Of a stretch of 46,317 bases of DNA, positions 9,421 through 18,734 are shown in pieces. Below the pieces are notes generated by a model that did not search any database, was not told the origin of the DNA, and was given only the letters and a program-made list of their open reading frames with translations. The translations under genes and the position numbers were made by a program. The DNA is from a virus. Where the stretch lies: the IMG/VR virus record IMGVR_UViG_3300000117_000049, positions 1 through 46,317 of that record; one strand, written 5' to 3'. Position 1 is the first letter of the stretch. Every line of letters starts with the position of its first letter.

Positions 9421-12400
9421 TTATGTTCCCAGAGCAATTGCTCTCAGGTCTTTAATGCGAGGCACCCTAGAGGTGTTAGTTGACCTAAATACAATCTTTA
9501 ATTGGAAGGTAGTGAACGGTGTTAATGTACCACCCAGACCACCAATAGTGTAAGCATACTCTCTAAAGATATCTCTGTTATCATCAGTACCGATACTAGT
9601 ATCCAAGCTTGCCTGAACATAGTTGACTGTATTGATATCATCATCAGAACCAATTGGAAGTGTTCTGTAGTATAGATCAACGAAAGAACCAGAAGGTCTA
9701 TTGGCAGACAAGAGAACTTTTAGACCAACAGCAGGTTCAATAATATTGATTGGAATAGTAACATGCTTAGACATAGCAGAACCAGAACCACTATTGGTTT
9801 CTGCAATGTATTCAATAGGGTTGTTCGTCGTAATATTATCAGCACCGAGAGCAGAGTCTTGATTATCGATAATATTACTTACAGTTGACATAGACAATGA
9901 AGCAAGGTCAATGACAGGTGATACATAGGTATCACCAGTTGCTAGAGACGAAGTATACTTGACAGACTTTCTGCCTGCGTCAGCACTGGTAAACTCCGCT
10001 TCTTCAATTCTACTGTTAGCAACAACTCTTGGAGAGTTAAATCTAATCAATCTAAATGGTTCGATATCAATTTCTTCACCAGCAGCATCTAAAGTGCCGT
10101 AAGCAGTATTAGATACGTTATTAGCAGTAACCAGAGAAGCACCTGTAGTGAGATTTGCTGTGGTCCCAACAGTTGTTCCGTTGTATGGTAAAGTCAGTCT
10201 CATATTAGGGACCATTTCATCCATTAGAATATTTACTTCTGAGTTGACACTGCTACCACCAGTAATAATAGTTTGAGTTGCAGCAGAGTCTGCTTTGAAC
10301 TGGAAACTCTCACCATCTACTTTTGTGATTGTTCTTTCTCCCAGCAGGGACGTTCCTAAGATACCCCCATATCTAGTAGAAGAATCTACACCAGTAATTT
10401 GAACTGTATCATTGACAACAAAACCAGAGTTCATTGCAAAAATACGCACATCACTATCACCAGACGTTGTGGAAATAGGATCAACAGGGAGTCTAGCATC
10501 ATCAATGGCAAAGTTTTCAAAGATAGCAGTGCCACTAGAAGCAAAGTCAGCTCTGTTAACCTTAAACATCATATCCCTAAACTGGTTAGGTGTCCAAGTC
10601 ACAGTGTTCTGTGACGAAAAGAATGATCCCAGTGTAGGCTGCGAAGTAACTCTTCTATTGGTGTCATTTACCACAAACTCGGTTAGGTCAGCAACATAGA
10701 CATTATATGCTTGTGTGTTTGCTAGTAATACTAACGCATAGGAAGTATTACCTTCAAGGTAAATAGGCGTATCAAATGTAAAGGTGGTTGAGTTACTTCT
10801 AATTTGTGATATAGTTACTGTATCAGTAAATGGTGTAACATTAACATCAATTGGATTCAGTGTAACCTGACTACCCGGTAGGATTTCATCCTGAGAAGGG
10901 ACACCGCTACGCAGTGGTCTCAATTCCAAAGTGATTGGTGTATTGTCATTAGGGTCATTAGTGCCAACAGCATCAACAGAGTTAGGTGTAGTCGCAAAGT
11001 AAACTTCTACACTAGTGATAAATCCACCATTATCATTCTGGAATTGGAATGACTGAGCAATAGGGTCTCTTCTTCTAGTTCGAGGTGGTCTTGGTTGTAC
11101 AAACTCTAGACCTAAGAGTTCAGCATTCAATCCAGATGCTCTATATTCAGCAGATGCACCAGAAAGACTAGCTAAGGATGCTGTGCTAAAGTCTGCTTTA
11201 CTAGACACTTCAGTATCAAGCAGAGAAACATCTCTAGAACCAGTTTCAAACTTCAAAGAACTATTATTAGGAATAAAGAAGGAACCAATAATAGTGCCAT
11301 TCGCATCAGAAGTCAACTGAGAACTTCCATCAGGGTGAGACGTTTGGTTTTGATCCCTACCACTAGTTAGAACATCAATACCACTTGAGTCAGCAAAGAA
11401 CTTAAATCCTGCTGCTTCTTCTCTGACAAAGTTCGGAATAGGGGTTCTATCAAAGTATAGGAAGTGTTCTCTGTTAGGAGCAAGGCCTTGCGCTCTGAAG
11501 AATACTTTTCTGGAACGGATGAACGGGATTAGATTTACACCTGTTACAAACCTTCCAGCAGCCAGTTCAGACAATCTTCTCTGAGTAGTCCTTAGTCGGG
11601 TAGTTACAGTTGTAGAACCTACATTGAAACCGGGACGCAGATCAAGACCTTCAAATCCTGTACCCTCAAGTGGCGTAAGTTCAGACTGCGTAGGTCTGAT
11701 GAAACTATTTCTAATACGGTTGCGAATAGTATCTGCATTCTGACCTTCTTGCAACTGAATACGTCTACGTCTTCTCTCAACAGTAATCCACTGATCTACG
11801 GTAGGAGAAAGGTCTAACATACCCTCATAGATAATTACGTCATAGGGATTTACGTTCTCAATCCCTGTAGCAAGGTTTTGATTAATCTCTGCTGTCTCAC
11901 TATAGGAAAGCATCAGAGCATCCCCACGTTGCACTACATTACTAGAAGTGCCGTTGAAACTAGTAGTTCCGGGTTTAAACTCCATTCTTACATTATCTTG
12001 AGTGATGAATGGGTTGATAGTATTCTCATCAAGGTCAATAGACGCAAGGTAACCATCACCTGTAATATCAGAGAACTTGAAGTCTTTGAAGTTGTCTGCA
12101 AAGAAACCATTCTTGAAACGATTGTTGCCGTTTGCATCCAGAACTTCCAAAGTAGAAGTCTCAAGTTCCAAGAGACTGAGCGTAACTGCTTCTTCAATAT
12201 TATCAATTCTCTTTACAATATTACCAATATCCCGCATTGTGTATCTGCGGTTATCAACGTAATTAATAGAAAGATCATTAGCATCATCAGTGTAGGGGTT
12301 CAGAGTAAAGTTTACAAGCTCTAGTGCATTGTCAGGAACAACTGGTTTAAGTGGAGACTCAGCAGGTTTACCTTCAATATAAACAATTTCGCCTTCTGTA

Positions 12401-14634
12401 TTAGCAACCAAAACATCCCTTCTGGACTGATAGTAGTTAACATTTGCTGTAATTACATCAGTATTAGCAGGAAGAGCATGGACAAAGGCACCAACACCAC
12501 TAAAAGTTCCATCAGTGTGCTTGGCACTTCTGAAGTCCAGAACATTTCTTAGTTCTACCTCAGTGCCATTGTTCTGACGATACTTTGGGATATCTTCATA
12601 CTCAACTTGACCAGAATAGGAGTTTACAGAGAAGAAGTCGCCTGTAGTAGCATGCTCGAACCACTTATAATAGACAGTAGTAGTCGTAGGAATAGACAAA
12701 CCACTATTCAGAATAACTCTACCAAAATCATAAAAGTTATCTCTCTGTCCATTATCAGTAGTAAAACTACTCAGAATACTGTTACCAGAACCATCACCAA
12801 TAGAGTCAAAACTAAAGATATCTTGTTTTGCCAGTGTAAAGAACCGAAGACCGGAACCATCACTTTCGATTGCACCAGCACCAAAGCTTTCACTTGCGCC
12901 TGTCCGAAGTGTCTTTAATCTTTCACCAGATGCATCACCTCTAGCAACAAATCCCAAAATCTCATATTGAGTATTACTACTCAATCCAGTGTATGTCACA
13001 ACGGTGCCATCAGAAGTAGTTGGAGTTTTATTTAAGATTGTTCCAGTAGGGTTTGATGCACTATCAGTAGCGATAATCCAAGATGTTAAATCAACACCAA
13101 TCTCAGGGGTTACTAACTCGTTAGTTGTTCTGATTATTTGTAGTTCACCACTAACATTAGATGTTTTCAAAAATCTTCTTTGAACAGTTAGACTGCCTAC
13201 ATCCACACCGTTATCTTTCGTAGGTCTGATACGAGGCAGATCAAAGAATACGTTATTGTTATTTGCTTCTTTGATTACAGCATTACTGTTTTCTAATACT
13301 AGATTGGCATAGTTATCTGAATCTGCTGCAATACTAACCGTGTCTCTAAAATTGTTTGAACCAGTCATATTAATATCAAAAATATGGTATCTATAGTTAG
13401 CACCATCTTCAACAACACTTCTAATTCTAGTTGTTCCTAAAATCTTAGAGTCGTGAATAGCTTCCCCAGAATCACTATAAAGATTCCATTGCTCAAACTC
13501 ATTGACATTTGGAAGACCCTTAATCGTATTAGCTACAACATAGTGACCGTATGTTGCTGAAATATTCTCATCATCTAAAACGCCACTAGTCGTTTGAGAA
13601 CGATTTACGTCAATAAATGTCTTCTGAGGTTTGGCAACTCTATACCCATCTACATATGCAGTAATAGGGTCAACGTCCAGTGTAAGTTCATCAGAATCTT
13701 TTTCTGTAAAGAACACTATAGGATCATTAACTGTGTAGTCGCCAGACTCTTCTTTAGTGCGAAGAGCTAACTCATCACCAATAATGCTGTAGGTATTTTC
13801 ATCAATAGGTTGTTGAATAACACCAGCAATAAGGTTATTAGTAACAATAAAGTTGGTGTCAGAATCTACACTAGCAGAATCATCAGTAGCAAGTGTCAAC
13901 GTAATTCTATATCTATCAGCACCCGGCGCAGTTTCATTAGGAAGAACATTCTGATTATCATACAGAGCAGTAGTGTCTTCTACAGTGACAATATCTTCAG
14001 TTATAATAAAACCAACATTTGTCGTAGGGGTATTAGAATACTTGGAGATAATGATAGTCTGTGGTTGTGTCTGAACAAACAAACCACGAATAAAGTATGC
14101 ACCATTACCAACAGATGCACGACAACCTTTACCTACTACACCAGAAGCATTTACTACTTTACCATCAGTACCACCAAGACCACTTTCATTACCATTCGTT
14201 AAAGTTCCATCACTAGAAAATCTAGGAGCAGTTGCTCCAGTTGAGAATGATCCAGCATCGATATAATCGACATATACTGTTGGAGGATCGCCACCTTCAG
14301 CGGCAATAAAGTCTATTACTCTTGCTTTAATGTCAGTTCCAGATTCAGTTAAGATATCTCCAGCATACATTACAGGTGCAGGAGAAGATACAAGTTTAAC
14401 AAACTCAATATCTGTATCTACATTAAGACCACCGGGAACAACTACCGAACCATCTTTGAAGATGTTCTTACCAAAGCGTTCCATCTGCTTTTGGATGATG
14501 GTCTGCATTTGGGTAAGTTCTCTTGCCTGAAGAGCGTTGCCAGAGTTAAATAGAATTCGTTGATAATTATCAGTTTCACTAAAATCGTCCTTATACGTGG
14601 TCGAAAAAGTGTTTTCATTTTTTGTTATTGCCAT
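9421..14634 (-). CDS. Very large virion structural protein, DUF4815-type
   Basis: The protein has 1737 aa. The N-terminus (residues about 20-75: YQRILFNSGNALQARELTQ, IIQKQMERFGKNIFKDGSVV) matches the DUF4815-type domain at the start of giant baseplate/tail proteins in T4-like cyanophages. An arginine-rich stretch near residues 985-1000 and again near 1190 (RPPRTRRRDPIAQSF) separates beta-rich modules. The C-terminal section is fibre-like. It sits between the gp8-like wedge gene and the fibre genes, where T4 carries its wedge/short-fibre genes (9-12), none of which is otherwise recognisable here. A role as peripheral baseplate or fibre-attachment protein is inference. Confidence 0.85.
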   Translation of the reverse strand: MAITKNENTFSTTYKDDFSETDNYQRILFNSGNALQARELTQMQTIIQKQMERFGKNIFKDGSVVVPGGLNVDTDIEFVKLVSSPAPVMYAGDILTESGTDIKARVIDFIAAEGGDPPTVYVDYIDAGSFSTGATAPRFSSDGTLTNGNESGLGGTDGKVVNASGVVGKGCRASVGNGAYFIRGLFVQTQPQTIIISKYSNTPTTNVGFIITEDIVTVEDTTALYDNQNVLPNETAPGADRYRITLTLATDDSASVDSDTNFIVTNNLIAGVIQQPIDENTYSIIGDELALRTKEESGDYTVNDPIVFFTEKDSDELTLDVDPITAYVDGYRVAKPQKTFIDVNRSQTTSGVLDDENISATYGHYVVANTIKGLPNVNEFEQWNLYSDSGEAIHDSKILGTTRIRSVVEDGANYRYHIFDINMTGSNNFRDTVSIAADSDNYANLVLENSNAVIKEANNNNVFFDLPRIRPTKDNGVDVGSLTVQRRFLKTSNVSGELQIIRTTNELVTPEIGVDLTSWIIATDSASNPTGTILNKTPTTSDGTVVTYTGLSSNTQYEILGFVARGDASGERLKTLRTGASESFGAGAIESDGSGLRFFTLAKQDIFSFDSIGDGSGNSILSSFTTDNGQRDNFYDFGRVILNSGLSIPTTTTVYYKWFEHATTGDFFSVNSYSGQVEYEDIPKYRQNNGTEVELRNVLDFRSAKHTDGTFSGVGAFVHALPANTDVITANVNYYQSRRDVLVANTEGEIVYIEGKPAESPLKPVVPDNALELVNFTLNPYTDDANDLSINYVDNRRYTMRDIGNIVKRIDNIEEAVTLSLLELETSTLEVLDANGNNRFKNGFFADNFKDFKFSDITGDGYLASIDLDENTINPFITQDNVRMEFKPGTTSFNGTSSNVVQRGDALMLSYSETAEINQNLATGIENVNPYDVIIYEGMLDLSPTVDQWITVERRRRRIQLQEGQNADTIRNRIRNSFIRPTQSELTPLEGTGFEGLDLRPGFNVGSTTVTTRLRTTQRRLSELAAGRFVTGVNLIPFIRSRKVFFRAQGLAPNREHFLYFDRTPIPNFVREEAAGFKFFADSSGIDVLTSGRDQNQTSHPDGSSQLTSDANGTIIGSFFIPNNSSLKFETGSRDVSLLDTEVSSKADFSTASLASLSGASAEYRASGLNAELLGLEFVQPRPPRTRRRDPIAQSFQFQNDNGGFITSVEVYFATTPNSVDAVGTNDPNDNTPITLELRPLRSGVPSQDEILPGSQVTLNPIDVNVTPFTDTVTISQIRSNSTTFTFDTPIYLEGNTSYALVLLANTQAYNVYVADLTEFVVNDTNRRVTSQPTLGSFFSSQNTVTWTPNQFRDMMFKVNRADFASSGTAIFENFAIDDARLPVDPISTTSGDSDVRIFAMNSGFVVNDTVQITGVDSSTRYGGILGTSLLGERTITKVDGESFQFKADSAATQTIITGGSSVNSEVNILMDEMVPNMRLTLPYNGTTVGTTANLTTGASLVTANNVSNTAYGTLDAAGEEIDIEPFRLIRFNSPRVVANSRIEEAEFTSADAGRKSVKYTSSLATGDTYVSPVIDLASLSMSTVSNIIDNQDSALGADNITTNNPIEYIAETNSGSGSAMSKHVTIPINIIEPAVGLKVLLSANRPSGSFVDLYYRTLPIGSDDDINTVNYVQASLDTSIGTDDNRDIFREYAYTIGGLGGTLTPFTTFQLKIVFRSTNTSRVPRIKDLRAIALGT

Positions 14635-14651
14635 CTTCTATCTAACCTTTA

Positions 14652-16046
14652 TTAGAACTGAATAGTAATTTTAATGTCTTCTGTGCCTGCTGTGGTTCTT
14701 TCTACAGCTGCTCTATTTTCTACATAAAGCAAATTACCGGAGTATGGATCAACTTCACCATCAGAATCCGAAACAAACGTGCCAAATACTGTAGTATCTT
14801 CTGCTGAATCTTTAATATCATCACCGCCATCTAAGAAAGGCACGAATCCAGTATTATCGTTTTGATGATACAGAACTGTAGCATCTGCATCAGTTCCCGT
14901 AATCTTATTAACGTATGCTTTTGCTATCACACTGGTCTGATCTTGAACCATGATGTCATCTACATCCAGACCAGTGAGACCTGTCCCACTATTTAGTGTC
15001 AAAATTTTCAAAGCACTTCCAGTAGTTGCGGTAAAATCAGAATCTGCAGCTGACCGACTAGTGGGAATTTTAGGGTTTTTCAAAATACCAACCTGCCTGA
15101 AGTCTGATCCAGTTCCTACTAAGAAATCACCGGAACCTGCCTCACCTACAATTTTAGAATTAAACATAATAGATGAAGACTTTAAATCATCTCTAGGATC
15201 GGCACCGATACCATTAGAAGAAATAATAGGTTTTACAACTGCCCCAGAACCACTACCACCAACAGTTACAGTAGCATTATCATATCCAGCGCCAAATGGA
15301 AAACCACCAGCAGAGTCATCAACATTTACTGCAACAATAGTACCACTTGCTACTGTAGCAACTGCTCTTGCATTACTACCATTACCACTTACCGTAATAG
15401 TAGGAGCAGAAGTAAACCCAGTGCCACCAGAGTTTACCAAATACCCAACAATCTGACCAGAAGAAGCAGCATCTTGAACGTCTTTTTGGGACTGCTGAAT
15501 ATTACTCAGACCAGCTGATGCAGTGATCTTCTCAACAGGGATGAAGTTTGATGTAGCAAAAGAGTTAAGTCGTGTAGCAGACTCAGTGAACAAGAATTTC
15601 CATACATAACCATCAGAGGTCTTTACAGGAGAAGTGGTAGTTCCTGTAGTGTCTGGATCAACTGTAGATGTATTAACGTTACCAGAAACGTCTCTACCTT
15701 GCCTCAAACAAATATAAACACGGTTGGACTGAGTGATAACATAATACTGACCATTGCCAGTAGAATTCTGTGTGTCTCTATAAGGCTGATAGATTGTGCC
15801 AGAAGACCAGTTGTATCTCTTAGCAACAAAACTTACCGAAGAGATTTTCTGTATAGACTGAAGATTGTTTCTGAAATCTCTTTTGGTTGTTTCCGCATCA
15901 ACAATAGTACTCGGTGCAGTGTCTGTTACATTCCATACATCAGTCTTACCAATACCCAAGTAGTAGTTATTAGAATCTGCTTGCAGATCATCTATTAATT
16001 TTTCTACTAAGAGTTGCTTAGTATCTGTAGTTACTATTGCTACCAT
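14652..16046 (-). CDS. 8: Baseplate wedge protein, gp8-like
   Basis: The protein has 464 aa; T4 gp8 has 334. The N-terminus YYLGIGKTDVWNVTDTAP corresponds to the T4 gp8 FITFGRSEPW segment. Residues 106-113 (SNRVYICL) and 145-153 (DGYVWKFLF) match the gp8 YRCL and DGYVWEYLF segments, and the C-terminus NLLYVENRAAVER with DIKITIQF matches gp8 YMENRPPI and INILFTF. Extra glycine-rich insertions (residues about 205-270) explain the greater length. gp8 is a wedge component of the T4 baseplate. It follows the 150-aa gene by 13 bases in one transcript. Confidence 0.75.
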   Translation of the reverse strand: MVAIVTTDTKQLLVEKLIDDLQADSNNYYLGIGKTDVWNVTDTAPSTIVDAETTKRDFRNNLQSIQKISSVSFVAKRYNWSSGTIYQPYRDTQNSTGNGQYYVITQSNRVYICLRQGRDVSGNVNTSTVDPDTTGTTTSPVKTSDGYVWKFLFTESATRLNSFATSNFIPVEKITASAGLSNIQQSQKDVQDAASSGQIVGYLVNSGGTGFTSAPTITVSGNGSNARAVATVASGTIVAVNVDDSAGGFPFGAGYDNATVTVGGSGSGAVVKPIISSNGIGADPRDDLKSSSIMFNSKIVGEAGSGDFLVGTGSDFRQVGILKNPKIPTSRSAADSDFTATTGSALKILTLNSGTGLTGLDVDDIMVQDQTSVIAKAYVNKITGTDADATVLYHQNDNTGFVPFLDGGDDIKDSAEDTTVFGTFVSDSDGEVDPYSGNLLYVENRAAVERTTAGTEDIKITIQF

Positions 16047-16059
16047 TTTTTATCTCTTC

Positions 16060-16512
16060 TTATGTAATTACTACGTCGGTATCAGCTGAATCTTTATGAC
16101 CAATCAGATACCAGTCTGAACCCGCCCACACTGCTTGTGTAGAACCATATTGACTTAGTGCGAAGTTTGTGCCATTACCGAAATTTGATGGAGTGACTGT
16201 TGCTACAGCAGAGTTGATATTCAAAAAGATTTTATATTCACCAGTTGATGTGCCATCACCAAGAGTTGCAGCAATTGTGCCAGACCCTTTATTAAAAATA
16301 ATAAGTGTATCAGAATCATTTACTGCTTCGCTTGCTGCTGTGATTGTTTGATTAGCATAGGCAGCATTGATACCATTACTAGCAATACTATTTCCACCAA
16401 GAGTTAGGTATAACTCAGAGAAGTTATCGTTGATCTTTTGACCACCAGAACGTAGAGTGTCACCAGTTCCGTCATTAGCATTTGTGCCGATATCTAAAGT
16501 TTGCTTTGTCAT
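16060..16512 (-). CDS. Virion protein with TGDTLR N-terminal motif
   Basis: The protein has 150 aa (start MTKQTLDIGTNANDGTGDTL). The N-terminal segment NDGTGDTLRSGGQKINDNFSE is shared almost exactly with the 356-aa protein just upstream, so the two likely use the same kind of attachment domain. The rest is a beta-rich domain ending WAGSDWYLIGHKDS, a pattern often seen at the tips of small phage fibres. A GATAAATA late-promoter variant lies 30 bases upstream. Role: small fibre or fibre tip (inference). Confidence 0.75.
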   Translation of the reverse strand: MTKQTLDIGTNANDGTGDTLRSGGQKINDNFSELYLTLGGNSIASNGINAAYANQTITAASEAVNDSDTLIIFNKGSGTIAATLGDGTSTGEYKIFLNINSAVATVTPSNFGNGTNFALSQYGSTQAVWAGSDWYLIGHKDSADTDVVIT

Positions 16513-16541
16513 ATTACCTGCTTAAAAAAATCTGTTGAATA

Positions 16542-16549
16542 TATTTATC
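16542..16549 (-). promoter_or_regulatory. Late promoter variant (GATAAATA)
   Basis: The plus strand reads tatttatc. It differs from the consensus only at the first base and sits 30 bases upstream of the 150-aa gene, the same spacing as the perfect late promoters before other genes here (29 to 36 bases). Confidence 0.55.
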
Positions 16550-16554
16550 ACACA

Positions 16555-17625
16555 TTAACTAACGTTTCCTGTTACAATTGCAAGGTCGCTACTGTCAGCA
16601 ATAATTGTGCATACTCCATATTCTGCCAACGTAACACTGACTCCACTATAATCAGAGTCTACACCTGCAACTCGCACTCCACTAGACCAAGTGTCAAAGG
16701 TAATAGTTTTTTGAGAACCAGTAGTATCAGCTATTGTGACAATATCACCAGCCGAGAAATTCGTTGCATTGATATTTACAACACTTGCACCTGCCCGCAG
16801 ACTAAAATATTTACCTGAAGACCCAGATGGAATTGTTGAAGGTGTGCTGGTGATTGTCGTAACAGCAAGTTCTCTTACGTTTGCTTGATTATCGGTTACA
16901 GTATTGAACGTAACATCACTGGTAGTAGTCAATGCTTGGTTGATACCCTTGATTGCTGCACTATCAGTAAGTTCAGTATCCATCAGAGCGGTATTAGTAG
17001 TCGCAACAGTATAACCACCAACCTGTAAAACTCCAGTGGAAGGATTAAAAGTTAGGTTAGAGCTAGATACCTGCACTCCATCATTGCCAGATGTTGCACT
17101 TCCAAAATGGACATAGTGAGTAGAGTCGGTTGATGTATCATTAGTGATAGCAACATTATTAGCGTTAGTAGCAGTTGTAGCAGTGCCTGTCAGATTGGCA
17201 GTAATAGTTCCAGCAGAGAAGTCACCATTACCGTTTCTGAGAACAATAGCATGCGGAGTATTTGAAGCAGTTGCAGAATCTAATGTGGTGCCATCTGCTG
17301 CTATATCTCTACCATCTACAAGACCAGAGACAGCAATGTCACCAGTGATAGTAGCACTATCAGACGATAGTGTACCAGAAATAGTAATATTACCGTTAGT
17401 ATCAACTAACAAACCATCTGTAGCGACAAACTTGGTTCCATCATAGCGCAAAATGGAGTTTGTAACACTAGCATTTGCCCATGTCTGATTGGTCACAGCA
17501 CTATCAAGAGTTTCAAAGTTAGTATTAATTTTTTGTGCAGCAGTTCTCAGCGTGTCGCCTGTATTATCGTTGGCGACAGTACCTCTATCGAGAACATTAC
17601 CAGTACTTAAAATTGTTAGTGCCAT
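16555..17625 (-). CDS. Fibre-like virion protein with TGDTLR motif
   Basis: The protein has 356 aa (start MALTILSTGNVLDRGTVAND). The N-terminal NDNTGDTLRTAAQKINTNFE motif is shared with the 150-aa protein downstream and is typical of phage fibre N-termini. The body (residues 60-230) is repetitive beta-rich shaft sequence with TATTATNANN and DGRDIAADGTTLDSATASN segments. The C-terminal domain (about 265-356) contains FSAGDIVTIADTTGSQKTIT and resembles the tip domain of the 150-aa protein. A perfect late promoter lies 29 bases upstream. Role: fibre or baseplate appendage (inference). Confidence 0.8.
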   Translation of the reverse strand: MALTILSTGNVLDRGTVANDNTGDTLRTAAQKINTNFETLDSAVTNQTWANASVTNSILRYDGTKFVATDGLLVDTNGNITISGTLSSDSATITGDIAVSGLVDGRDIAADGTTLDSATASNTPHAIVLRNGNGDFSAGTITANLTGTATTATNANNVAITNDTSTDSTHYVHFGSATSGNDGVQVSSSNLTFNPSTGVLQVGGYTVATTNTALMDTELTDSAAIKGINQALTTTSDVTFNTVTDNQANVRELAVTTITSTPSTIPSGSSGKYFSLRAGASVVNINATNFSAGDIVTIADTTGSQKTITFDTWSSGVRVAGVDSDYSGVSVTLAEYGVCTIIADSSDLAIVTGNVS

Positions 17626-17653
17626 TTTTAATTCCTGTAAAACCTATTGAATT

Positions 17654-17661
17654 TATTTATA
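17654..17661 (-). promoter_or_regulatory. T4-type late promoter (TATAAATA)
   Basis: A perfect TATAAATA on the minus strand, 29 bases upstream of the 356-aa fibre-like gene. Its flanks (17651-17666) are identical to 8171-8186. Confidence 0.8.
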
Positions 17662-18732
17662 TCAAACATATGGACCAATTGCTGAATCTAAACCAGAATC
17701 ATTATAGAATGGGAAGATAGCTTCATCCATAGTCTCAGTTCCACTAGAGAACCTAATGCCCGGAATAGAACCAATTGTATCAAGTGTTCCACTATCTTCA
17801 TCCAATGTAATATCAGAAGAGTCGGACATATTGTATTCGATGTCATCTGTGTTATCACTATCACTGAACCTTCTGGAATCAGGATCAAGGATATCTGCAA
17901 TAGAGATATATTGACCACTATATTCTGTTCTATTAAGAACATCAGAATCTTCAGCAGCAGTCTGGTAGATACCAAATCCAGAACTAACATTAAATCTTCT
18001 TAGAGCATCACTGTCAATAGTAGTAATCGATGTTAGACCAAATTCAGTCACTTGATCATCAGAAGAAATAATAGCAGCAGAATTAGCAAGTAAATCAGAG
18101 TCGGTAATAATTTCTGTAAGTGCTGTAGCACTCAAAGATACTACAGGTTCAAACGTGGTCTGCGCAAACAGAGCATATCCTGCTGGATGTAGATATGTTT
18201 TATAGTAATCAAACCATTGTGTTGATGGAATACTACTCTTCAGCTGAATAGAATAAATTTGATAAAAGTAAGAATCTTGAATATATTTTAAAGATTCGGC
18301 ACCAATTCTACTTTCGCCTACGATAAAAGTCTGATTTCTAGGCAAGACTTTTTCAACATCTTGTTGGAAAAAATATCTAAAATATCCGTCAATAGATACA
18401 TTAGTGCCTTTAGTTTTATAAAATACCGGAAGTTGCTTATAGGCATATCTAGGTGAAGGGAACTGGCCAGAAGAAAATCCGGGCGATCTTTCTTCAAACA
18501 ATTTATTTAACAAATCATCTGATGTAGATTCAGCGTCTCTAGCATTGAACATATTTTTCAGATCATGGGCGATACCGCCTTCATCATCCATAAACTCATA
18601 GTATTTTTTTAGAAACGTAATTAAATCAGGATATTGTTCTTTAAAGTGTTCCGGGACAACAGTATCGACTTGTGATTCATTCAAGTTTACATTTAAACGA
18701 TTATAGTCCGAAAGAGTTCTTGTATCAGCCAT
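17662..18732 (-). CDS. Conserved baseplate-region structural protein
   Basis: The protein has 356 aa (start MADTRTLSDYNRLNVNLNES). The N-terminal two thirds are mixed alpha/beta with conserved-looking stretches (VPEHFKEQYPDLITFLKKYY, LPVFYKTKGTNVSIDGYFRY, WFDYYKTYLHPAGYALFAQT). The last third is very acidic and rich in Asp-Ser pairs (DSDNTDDIEYNMSDSSD). It starts 2 bases after the gp6 stop. Proteins with this N-terminal half occur after gp6 in marine T4-like phages and are usually annotated only as structural. A baseplate wedge role is inferred from the position between gp6 and gp8. Confidence 0.75.
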   Translation of the reverse strand: MADTRTLSDYNRLNVNLNESQVDTVVPEHFKEQYPDLITFLKKYYEFMDDEGGIAHDLKNMFNARDAESTSDDLLNKLFEERSPGFSSGQFPSPRYAYKQLPVFYKTKGTNVSIDGYFRYFFQQDVEKVLPRNQTFIVGESRIGAESLKYIQDSYFYQIYSIQLKSSIPSTQWFDYYKTYLHPAGYALFAQTTFEPVVSLSATALTEIITDSDLLANSAAIISSDDQVTEFGLTSITTIDSDALRRFNVSSGFGIYQTAAEDSDVLNRTEYSGQYISIADILDPDSRRFSDSDNTDDIEYNMSDSSDITLDEDSGTLDTIGSIPGIRFSSGTETMDEAIFPFYNDSGLDSAIGPYV

Positions 18733-18734
18733 GT

